Position numbers and translations under genes: made by a program. Of a stretch of 64,000 nt of DNA, positions 11,196 through 21,330 are shown piece by piece. The stretch spans positions 8,470,191-8,534,190 of the forward strand of contig JACAXG010000013.1 in the NCBI GenBank assembly GCA_018881555.1. The letters run 5' to 3'. Under the pieces are notes generated by a model. It was not told the DNA's origin and searched no databases. It saw only the letters and a list, made by a program, of their open reading frames with translations. This DNA comes from Amblyornis subalaris. Lineage: Eukaryota; Chordata; Aves; Passeriformes; Ptilonorhynchidae. Positions within the stretch are counted from its first letter, which is position 1, and every line of letters begins with the position of its first letter.

Positions 11196-14100
11196 TTAAA
11201 ACAAAAAGTACAAGTGGTTTAGAAAAAGGAAAAGACGTCATAAGCAGGACTGGCCGGTATCTACCACNACAATCTGAGAGAAGGCAGGGGGAGGAGAAGC
11301 CCTGCTTAGCATACGGCTAATGGCTTGGCCAAATTGCCCTGAATTGCCAGGCCTGTGACTGAGAGCAGAAAAAAGCCCAGATATAATCTGCTCAATTTGG
11401 GCCACAAAGGTTGCAGGATGTTTTCTTCTGAATGAAGCTTTCATCTCTGGTTTGTTTTTCCTTTTTTCTCTTTTCTTAGCACAGCAGCTTTGATGTTGGA
11501 TTGCGAGTCGAGCAGGGCTGAGCAGACCTGCCCATGCCGGGTGGTCTGGAGACCCGTCCCCTCTGAGCCNGCAAGGAGAAACTTGCTCTTTTTATTTATT
11601 TAGCTTTTGCAGAATCTGCATTTCCAATGGAAACGAGCTGGAATCTGCTGGGGTAATTTTGTGCTTGGCTATTGATTAAGCCCATCCTGCTCCTCAGCAG
11701 GCATTTGTTGTCCAAATGCTCCTTTTCTTTTCTCCTTGTTGATGATAATGGTGGAAATGTAATCTGTGCCTTTATCAGAAAAGAGAGGTCTCTTCTTCAT
11801 CTCACCATTGATGTCAGAGACAGCTCTCTTGTCCAGCTGTGCCCTTCCTCTAACAGCTGCTGNTGGGTGCCCAGAGTGGGCACTGCAGGAGGACATGGAG
11901 CCTCTGTAGCAGCTGAGTGATGCTTTGGATTTGTTTGTTGCGAGTGAGAACATTTTTGAGCTGATTGAAATGGNTGTTAATATTGAAAGAGATGCTGTGA
12001 TGCTGATCTAGGTGTGCAGACAGGTTGTATACATCTCTGCTCTGCTGTTCCAGAGAGAAGTTAGTCTTGGATGAAATGATGAGTTAAAGCCCGAGTGGGG
12101 AGTATTGAAATTTTTAATATATAATTTAGAATATATGTTTCATCATAATAACATACATCCCACTTTGACATTTCCAAAACAAAGTGTTTCACTCTCTAGC
12201 TCCAAAAGTATGATTTGAAAGGAAACTTAATTGGTATATAGAATTTTCTTTTAAATCAGAGGACTAGAAGAGACATTCTGACTGCAANCAACATTTTTGT
12301 TTGTTCTTTGAAAGAAGAGAAATCTGGCACATTATAATGATGAAAATTATTTTTTCTTGTTTTAAACACTTCTGGGTTTTCCTGCCTGAAAGCCTCTGTT
12401 TGCCACAGGTCCATTCAGTCCCTGTTTCCTGAGTGTCCCAGGGGAAGCACTGCTGCAAGAGACAGGATGGGAAAGGGCAGAAAAGGAAAGGGCTCATCTT
12501 CTTCTGGGCTACAACAGCAGAGCTGAGAGGTCCCTGGGACTTAATAGTGCTGCTTTGAAACTATGTCAAATTAATTTTCTGCCTGTTGGTAAAATGACAA
12601 CCTCTGGCGATGGCATTGACTTGAAAGGCAATAAACAAGGAAATTGCATATTCTATNGCCAGTGTATTAATTTCATCATTTGAAACATGAACTCATTTTC
12701 TACTGCTGCCCTCGGTAGTTTCTGTGTGCATGTGCAGGTACCANGCGCTCGGGAAGGTCTGTTCCTTGTCCCTGCAAGGGAGGGGAGAGAACAGGGTGAT
12801 TTTCCTGTTGGTGTNTTGGCTGGTGACTGTCCTTGGCCCCTCAGCAAGGGGAGATGTGCAGCTCACCACAACAGGGTCCCACATCCACGAGGGAAGGAGG
12901 TGTCTGCNGTCACACTACTCCTGCTTCTCATATAAACCATTTATCCAAGATTTCTGTCCTTAAACTCCAGACNGCTCTATGATTTTTATTGAAAATTGTT
13001 GGTTGAAAATGTCCTTTTCAGAGAGTTAATCATGCCCCGGTGCAGGGCTGTTTTTGCAGTGTTATTCCACTGAATTATAATTCATGAAGGGGACTGGAGG
13101 TGGTTTTAAGGCTGAAATTTAAAAGTGCCTGAATTAGAATAGAGGTTAAAAATTATTTCTTGTAATACCTGTTTAGTTTTGCAGGAGAGCCAATTTCCTT
13201 CAGGTTTAATCAAGGTCATTAGAACTATGACAGGGCTGAATTTATTCATAAATTTTGTGTCTGGAAGCAGAAATTGCTACNAGGTTCTTCACACGGATGT
13301 GCAGCATGTGCTGAATATCTGGGCTGACATGTCACAGAGGTTAACTGACTTATCACAGTATGAGAAATAAATAACATTTTGTAAGACCCTGAAAAACTGT
13401 GGCTCAGGATTGTAGCTGGATTGTGGACAAGGTGATAATATTTTGGGGCAAATGAATCTATTTTTCCGTGTTTGACTAGTTCACTGATGCACAGGTGCTT
13501 CTGTGCTGGGGAAGAAATGCTATTTAGATTCTGATCAAATGTATGCTGTAAAAATATCTATAAACCAGATTCTTGGCCATCAGTAAGAGCGAGTCTCTGC
13601 TGAAGTTAACAGAGAATGGAGAGGTGCTGCTCATTAAAGAGTAATGAAGAAATTGTAATTCCACAAGCAACTGGATCAGTCCTGTCCATTCAACTCGTAA
13701 ACTGATTATTTTGTCTCTTCTTAAGGAAAGACAGTTTTTAATGACTAAACAATTGAGATACAATGATACTGNAATGGGGTGTGGAATAAAATGCTCCCCT
13801 TTTCATGGTCAAGAAGCCAGATAACAATTTCAGGTGCTCCTGAACTCAATATTCTTCCAACTTACATTTAGAACTGATGATTAAGCTACCTTTAAGTTTT
13901 TAATCTTGAACTGATATTGAGAAGTCTTTAAAAAGATGTTAGAGTAAAACAACGGACTTTCTAATCAATCACACAAAATTATAATATATTGAAAACTTAT
14001 TATTAATAATGGACTATTATTCTTTACGTATCACATGTTACTATCTAATCTATCTATATTAGTTACTTTTAAGAGGAATTGGGTGATGAATTACTCCATT

Positions 14101-16325
14101 AAAACAGAACAAAGAGACTTAAGCTCTTCAGTGGGGAAAATTGCGGAGGGGATTTTTCCAGTGGCTTCANTGTTTTGCCCAGAGCGTCACACACTGTGGA
14201 ATTCCTGGGAGCTGAGGAGGAGGTGATGCTTCCACCCAGGGATTGGCATTGATGTGAATTCTGTGTCGTGGTGCAGAGCTGGGTGTTATGAAGGCCGTCC
14301 TTGCTCGGTGCAGCATGTGCATGCCATGCACGTTTGTGTTTGCTTTTCAGCCTGGTGATGATGAAATAGAAAACCAAAAAACCTCTTGGTCTGGGCTCCT
14401 GTCACCTTCCATTGTGTCTGTGGCACCTTCAGTGACACTGCGAGTTATGGAAACTTCTCTGCTTGACCTCATATTGTTGCTGATGAAAGGAAAAGAAAGC
14501 AACAGCCCTTTCCTCAAGCTCTCCTGAGGCTGTAGAGAAAATCTATAGGAGAATTTGAGTGAGGACATTGAGTCAGGACATTTGCATTCAAGTTTTTGCT
14601 TTGTAATTTGCCCATCTCCATCTCATTTTCTATCACTTTGGGGCAAGTTTTGTAAAACTGACGGAAACAGTCTGCTCCTGTGTGGTTTGTTGCTGTGGGC
14701 ACCGTTTCCCTGACAGGTGTGGATTTATTACACTGTTTCCTTAATGCACTTATTTCCTCCCCTCCAGCTCGCCGTGCGAGTCTCTCCTCATGGTCCCTTG
14801 GGTCCGTGCCAGGCTTGGGGAGATGCAAGAAGAGAGATGAGCACATATGTGCTCGCATTTGTAAAGGGTGGAGGAAAACTCTCAAAAATAGCAGTGTGAT
14901 ATTTTCCTGCAGGCAATAAAGAACAGATTTTGTAAGGCTCAAGGAGACTACTACCTTCCAGATTTTTGACCTCGGCTTTCGGGGCAGGTTCAAACCCAGG
15001 TGAACGACTTGGACCGGGCAAACTGCTGGGGACGGGGGCTGTGTGGGTCTGTTTGAGTGCTCTGGGCACCCCAGGCTGGGAGAGTCATGATGTTGGCACT
15101 GTTGCGTGCAGGTGTAAGTGCATCCACATTCTTCATTGCTACAACTTGTTGCTCTTAGAATGGCACCTAAAAGATTGGATTGGCACCACGTGGCACTGGG
15201 CACGTCCCGGTGCATTGGGGGGTGCAGGAGAGCTGCCAGGTGCAGAGAGAGAATTTGGAAACTCAGATAAGTGGGAAGAGAGAGTCAAACAAATGAGCAG
15301 AATGGGATTCATCTATTTGAATGTTTTAGTTGTGCAGTGTGCATAAAAGGGAAAAATGAATTTACTGAAATCCTAAATAAATAACTCATAAAAGAATGCA
15401 TTCTTCTTGAATTGAAAACAAAAAAGGAAATGGTAAATAAATGATTGCCTGAACGGGTAAAAGTGTAACAAGCAGCAGTAGCAGAGTTGGAGGGCTAAAG
15501 GCGCTACATTTTCATATGAAACAAAATATAAAATAGGCATAAATTGTGGATAAAGGCCTGCTAGTAAGAGGCCTTTTTTTACTGATGCCTTAAACAGCTC
15601 ATTTTCCTCCTCATTTTGATTTAAAATAATCTAAAATGGTGGGGAGGGATTTTCTGGGAAGAAGCACAGTGTGCAGCCTAATCTTCCATCCCACAGACTT
15701 ACCAGCATTATCATAAAAATGCTGGAGGTTTTCTTGGTTTTGAACTCATTTTTCTGAAATTCTTGACAAATGAGCCCAAGTGCATTAATAATGGAACTGG
15801 AGTGATTTTCATGTCTGTGGGGAAACAGGCAGTCTATTTGAATTTTGTATTTTCATTGTCTTTGACAGCCTTTGTAATGCCCCACTGGCAATAACAAAGC
15901 CTTCGCCTGGGGTTTGCTTTGGCTAGGCTGGGATTTCCCAGTGCGCTGCAGCATCCCTCTTCCAGCTGGTCCTGTTTGAAACTTAAGCATTGGTGGTTGT
16001 TTACTTGTGGGGAGCAAATTGGGAATAAAGGGCAGTGCAGGTGTTGCTTGCATGACCCTCTGCATGGAGATTTCCCATCCACTTCCCAAATACAGTATCC
16101 AGATTAACTCAGCTGTGGTAGTCAAAACTGGCAGTGGTAAATCCATTGATTTTGGGATGTGTTGGTGGATTTNTCTACTGCCACTGCTGAGTAACAGCGG
16201 ATTCCTCAGCTGAGAATGCAATTGCATTGAGTCAAGCTGGATCTCCCCAAGGATGCCACAGCTGTGGGAGCTTGGAGTTGGTACCATGAGTCCTCCCAGT
16301 GCTCTCCAGTGCACTTGTACTCATT
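11196..16325. other. Non-coding stretch with a conserved-looking segment
   Basis: I see no gene. It includes the longest open frame in the window (14514-15215 minus, 233 codons), which shows no domain, lies in GC-richer DNA and is overlapped by several equally open frames, so I treat it as chance. A segment around 12585-12690 and one around 15520-15640 have the texture of conserved non-coding DNA. Perfect 14-base palindromes lie at 13071-13084 and 15392-15405. No tandem arrays are visible. Confidence 0.5.
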
Positions 16326-16460
16326 TCATAGAATAGAATTGTAGAATCGCAGTACAGTTTGGGTTCAGAGGGACCTTAAAGATCACCCGCTTCCAACCCC
16401 TCTGCAANCTGTGCCAAGGTTTGTGCAGCCTCAACATCATTGGATTTGGTACCTGGGCTT
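16326..16460 (-). mobile_element. CR1 LINE 3' fragment with internal deletion
   Basis: The plus strand starts with 'catagaatagaattgtagaa', the decayed terminal repeat of a minus-strand CR1. It continues with 'tttgggttcagagggacctt' and 'aaagatcaccc..ttccaacccctctgc', then jumps to 'ctgtgccaagg'. In the 32493 copy these two blocks are separated by about 90 bases. I therefore read this as an internally deleted copy. The high-coordinate boundary is uncertain because the sequence after about 16410 is poorly matched. Confidence 0.75.
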
Positions 16461-18608
16461 GTAGATTAAAGCAAGATTTGTTACACACAGTTGTCCTGCT
16501 GTGACAGCAGTGTGGTGTGTAGAAGGGCTTGGTCGTACCTGGACATTGTACCAATAAAGCTGCAGTAGGGTAGATGAAACCCTTAATGTGGATAAAGTTA
16601 ACCTGCCACAGAGGTGGTTTATTCCATTTACTGTTATTGCTCACTGCAGAGTCTGGNCAAGAGCACATTTGAAGATGTGGCAGGAAATAAACTCATTTCT
16701 CTTGTTTNGTCACCAATTATATGTGCTGTTGTATACCTGGTGGCTAAGTTAGTTGCGGTTTCCACTGCAATGCTATTTCATGGGGGAAAGAAAGAAAATA
16801 GTAAAAGAAAGTGAGTTTTCTAGGACAAAATGCTTGTTGNGTGGTGATTCTGAATGTTACCCTAACCTTTAATATCATAGCAATGCTAGTAGGAGCTATA
16901 CTTGGAGAAGATTAGATGCTGCAGTTGTTCTGGGTTGTGCCTGTGCAGACAGCGCGTAGCAGCCCCCTTCTCTCCTTCTCTGGAGTGGAGGTTCCCAAAT
17001 CTTCCTAGGTGTCACCTTTGACAGCAGCCCTGATTTCAGTGCTGCCAGGAGTATCCTGGTATTTAACTACAAGTAGTCATGGCCAAGTTCACTTTTTAAT
17101 ACTGATANATGCATTCAATCTACTTTATTTACTTCATATTTGTCTGTTGCTGCTGCATCATGCTATCGCCTACCATGTGCCTGNGTCTGGTTCTAAAAGC
17201 TTCCTGAGCATGCGAATGTTGAAGTAAGGTTGCCCACAGACCTTCCTCAGCAGCACAAAAGGCTTTTTGCTGTTGTCTTTTTTTATCAGCTCCTTTTGTC
17301 GGCATCTTTGCTTCACCCAGTGCCCCCCTATATAACTTATTTTGGTGCTTCAGAGCAGGAAAANGAACTTGGCATTCACAGCTCTCCATGCATGCCGGGG
17401 CTGTTGGTGCTGTGCTTTGTTCTCTGAGTTGTCCCGCTGGATTCCTTTGAGGTTGGGTGAGTGGAAAGCAGACACCCTGTCAGCCACGGGGTATCGCTGA
17501 GATCTGTGACAAAATCTCAACACTTTCAGACTCCCGTTTCCTTCTCTCTCCTGCTGCCAAGAACACATATGGACGCTTCAAGGAAAGAAACAGTTCATTA
17601 CAATAAAACATCAGACACTTGGGTTGGTTCAAGTGCTTTTCTAGACTTAAAACACAACGACATTTTTAATTCTTGTGGCCAGGTGTTGCCAGCTGTTCAA
17701 AGGGCACACAGAAAACATGTGAATACCCCACGGAAATGGTGTAAATTTAGGGGCAAGTTTGGATCAGTAAATGTATCTCAAGCAAATGCTTNATATTTTG
17801 GGGGTTTATGCAAACTACCTAGTAAAGGAAATTAGTTCTGGTGTGGATGGAAGGTAACANATTGAACGGTTTACAGTAACAAACTTATTCTCTCTGAAAC
17901 AGAAACTAAAACTGTAAAATATATTAATAGGTCCAAATAGCATAAGTAAGAGTTAGAGCACTACGACCTAGCTTGCTTTTGAACCACATTTCATGCTCTA
18001 ATTAAGTTCTCAATTACTTACCCAGAACAGAAGTTATAAGCCTAAAACATTTATTTTGTATTTTGTTCTGCAAATGAAGGGAGAGAGGATAAGGCTGCAG
18101 GCCTGAAGCTTCCGAGTGGTCAGACATACTCGTTATTATTAAGGCAAAAACTTTCATTAAATCTTCCTGATGACAGGCTTTCCAGTTAAATGGAACATTG
18201 TGTAAGAGTCATAGACCATTTAATCCTCCATCTTTTCAACTGAGTAGTTTGGCATCAATAGGAGAGTGCCAGACAGAGTCTATACCTGGACAATGACACT
18301 GGGAATGAAGCTGTTCTGAGCAGTTGTCCAGAGGAAGTGATGGAAAATATAGTCTAAAAAAATGTGCTTTTTAGGTCANGTGAGTTCATTTCAACACTGT
18401 AATGCTCACCCTCTCTAAACCCACACAGTGTGCTATAGGGAAGCCTGCAGTTCTGCCTACTTTGCTAGGTAAAGCAGAATCTCTTTTTCTTGTCTTGGCT
18501 TTTAAAAATAACTGCTTGATGCAGTAGATTTTGCCCTCTAGAACAATAAATATCTTGCAGGACAGGTGGAATTTTAAGACCTTATTTTGCTGCTGCTGCA
18601 TGTTTGAA

Positions 18609-18640
18609 ACTTCTATTGAAATTAATGGCGATTGCAGTCC
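18609..18640. repeat. Old amniote repeat relic (short)
   Basis: The core 'acttctattgaaattaatgg' followed by 'cgattgc' resembles the 'ccattgaagtcaatggc' type motif seen near 1074 and 20735. At about 30 bases the resemblance is weak. Confidence 0.25.
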
Positions 18641-19806
18641 TGTAACCGTGTTAGGAGAGAACCCTGCGACCTTATAAATGCAGGCAATATTGTGAAGCAG
18701 CTACTGCCTTCAGGTGGGGAAGAGCAAACAAAACTGCACTTTATATTAGACATCACTCATTTGTCCTTTCTCTTCTTCTATTGCACTCCAGGTCCTGATC
18801 CTATTAGCCACTGTGTCCTTTTGTAATTTACCAAAGTAATGCTTGGCGCTGGGATCTGAGAGGTGATTTCCTGCATTGCCTCCATCAGCATCACTCTTGT
18901 AACAGAGCCAGAGTCTGCGAATAGTCGAGCTGGGGCAAGTTCTTGCAGTTCCAGTGCATGCCAGAGTCTGGTTTATTTGCTGGCTCAGATATAAATCTGT
19001 TTTCATTGGCCTCTCTCTTTCTCCAGCCCTGCTGAGCAAACGGATGATATTTGAGGAAGCAGTATATGCTGGGAGTGGGCAGAGGGCANGAAACTGGATA
19101 AATGGCCATGTAATTAATCTCTGGTTCTTCCCANTTATTCTCCTCTTATCTGTTGCCGTGGTTAATTGAGTTTTTGCCCAAATATGACCTCTCCTCCTAA
19201 TTCCTACATGCATAATTTTCAGAATGATTGCGTAACTTCATTCCCTACNGTCTCCAATGCGTGTCAAAGTTCAAAGATGTTAGATCAGAATGGTGAAGAT
19301 CAGTGTTTCCTGAAGGCATCTCATCAGCAGCTGTTCATTGTCACTGTACGGTTTTCAGAAACTCAGGTGTTTCTTGACTTTTACTATGTTACGGGTTTTT
19401 TTTAAATTCAAGTGAGTACATGCTTATCAGAAGACAGTGACTCAGACTCNCAAGTCACCCACCTGCTCTTGAAAATATCAGATTTTTTCCCAAATGCAAT
19501 TTTTTAGCATGTTGAAATTTCTCTAAGACTTAAAAATCTGGTGTTCTGTGTTACTGATAGCAGTGGAAAGTTTTGTATCACTGTAAAATGGATTTGGAGA
19601 CTGTCTCTTTTCCTATGTGTGTCCAGGAGCCTACAGTTCCTTCCAGAAACTTCTTAAAATTCAATTAATGCAATTGANTATTAGGTGTTTTTCCTCCTAA
19701 ATGCATTTTAATCCAAGTGTTAGAGTACAGTATATAACTTCTGAAAAAAATAGGACTTTTTGGTTTCTTTAAAAAGATTTGAGCAACAAAAGTGCTTGAG
19801 TTATGC

Positions 19807-19820
19807 TTTTTTTTTTTTTT
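19807..19820. repeat. Poly-T run (T14)
   Basis: Fourteen consecutive T, followed after a five-base gap by a run of A (aaaaaaa). The pair could form a weak A/T hairpin, or be the reverse complement of an old poly-A tail. No retrogene body is recognisable beside it. Confidence 0.9.
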
Positions 19821-19838
19821 AGTAGAAAAAAAGCAGCT

Positions 19839-19864
19839 CCCCCACCTCCCTCCCCACCCTACCC
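19839..19864 (-). other. Predicted G-quadruplex tract on minus strand
   Basis: The plus strand has five C runs of at least three (19839-19843, 19848-19850, 19852-19855, 19857-19859, 19862-19864) separated by 4, 1, 1 and 2 bases. On the minus strand this gives five G runs with loops of 1-4 bases, fitting the standard pattern for an intramolecular G-quadruplex with a spare G tract. It is the clearest such motif I noticed in the window. Whether it folds or acts in cells cannot be told from sequence. Confidence 0.8.
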
Positions 19865-20734
19865 ATACAGAAATCAAAGGCTGTATGGGATGACTNGACC
19901 TTCCTCAGCCAGCACAGTGAGCTGGATTAGATCCTTAGAGAGGCTTCTCAGCCCTGCCTTCATCACAGGCAATATTTCTGGAAAACAAAACAGTCAACAT
20001 GTTTATAGTTCAAGTTCAAAAGACTTGAAAAAAGAGAACTCAAATAGAAATTCTGATTTGTTTCCCTCCACGTGCCCCTTCAATCACCACGTGTCAAACA
20101 TGGNGTTGCTGGAGCAGCTCTTCTCTTCCCAGCCACCAAGAAGGGACGTTGAATCTCACTGTAGCACTAATTACTGAAAATGTCTTGGTGTCCTTTATCT
20201 GAATCTTCAAAGGGTGAAACTNTTATTATAGCAAAATATCATATCCCATGAAATACTGCAATTGAGAGTGCAAGGCCGTGGATCAGGAAGATTGCCTGAA
20301 TTAACTCGACTTGGTGATGAATGAGAAGGGTAATAACTTCTCAGAAGAGCCATAGGAGGCAGGCAGCAGCTTGATTAGCAGTGATATATCATGGGTAAGG
20401 ATCTAGGGAAACACAGATCCGGAAAAAAACGTTAAAGTTTCACTCCTTCATGAGGCTGTGCTCTGGGGAAGGAACTGGCAGTGGAGGTAGGNGAGATGGA
20501 GCTCCATGGAAAGCAGGTAAAGCATTTGCTGGATGCCAGGGTCAGAGGCACANGGCTAGAGGAGCAACCTGCCTCAGGAAAAGGAAGAATTGGAGAATGG
20601 GAAGNGTTTTCTATTCTCTGTAGATCATGGTAAAATCTACATCCTGGGGATAATTTATTATGATTTACAAGGCAGTGATAATCCCTCTNCAAAAGAATTC
20701 TTGGCTTTCCTCTATCTTACCCAAAGGCAGATCT

Positions 20735-20790
20735 GTGACTCCACAGAAATCAGTGGAGTTTATTTTGATTTACTGAGTTTAAATGAAAGG
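20735..20790 (+). repeat. Old amniote interspersed repeat relic
   Basis: The text 'tgactccacagaaatcagtg' followed by 'gagttt..ttgatttactgag' fits a diverged copy of the 'ctccattgaagtcagtggagtt..gatttac' motif, which I recall as common in birds and other sauropsids. No alignment was made and the family name is left open. It is the best of the five such relics here because it keeps both the inverted core and the downstream 'gatttac'. Confidence 0.45.
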
Positions 20791-21288
20791 ATTATGCCAA
20801 AGGGTCCAGAGTCTTTAAGCTTCGTACTTTATTGAAACCAATAAGGCAGCATCACATTATACCAGCTAAGGACATGGCCTTGATGTATTCTTTTTCTGGN
20901 ATGCAAATACAAAATCTCTTAATGGAGACAGATATTTCGAGATCCTTCTCCATCTCCTGCTTTAAGTTGTATCCCTCTCCTAATTACTTAGTTCTAAATA
21001 GTCCAGAAAGGAAAGTCAGCTTTTGATTGCTGGGTTTGGATTTATTTATGTTAATTTCTATTCATGACATGGTTTCAAACAGCTGGAGTTCTGAAGACAC
21101 TGTAACATGGACTAAGTTTCATTACNTAATAGCAATATTTAATATTAGTTGTTAATTCATTGTTTCCTTTTTCTGTTATTGTTTAAAATACAGCTTTATC
21201 TTGTTTTAATTTATTTTTAAATCTAGTAAAATCTCAAGATTGTTGGAGCTGGTTTGTTGTATTTTCTTATACTGTCAGGTAGGCTTGA
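20791..21288. other. AT-rich unique DNA, no gene
   Basis: The stretch contains short open frames only (20832-21026 plus) and AT-rich sequence, with a TTTATTTTTAAAT-type run near 21207-21222. No repeat or gene is recognised. Confidence 0.5.
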
Positions 21289-21330
21289 TTAAAGCCCACT
21301 GAAGTTGACAGAAAGCTTTTGATAGATGTT
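21289..21330. repeat. Old amniote interspersed repeat relic
   Basis: The text 'aaagcccactgaagttgaca' followed by 'gaaagctttt' resembles a diverged 'aaagcccattgaagtcaatggaaag' motif. It may be a second piece of the same old insertion as 20735-20790, about 500 bases upstream. The call is by eye. Confidence 0.4.

Larger units (their letters stand above)
16461..20734. other. Non-coding stretch, no gene seen
   Basis: This is unique DNA. The open frames (for example 17461-17835 plus and 18746-19213 minus) have no recognised domain. It contains a T14 run with a neighbouring C-tract (19807-19864) and an old repeat relic near 18609-18640, listed separately. I see no promoter, RNA gene or recent transposon. 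Confidence 0.5.

Noticed and set aside
14514..15215. Longest open frame (233 codons, minus)
   Set aside because: No recognised domain, no splice or promoter context, and other frames overlap it on both strands. Consistent with chance in a GC-richer patch.
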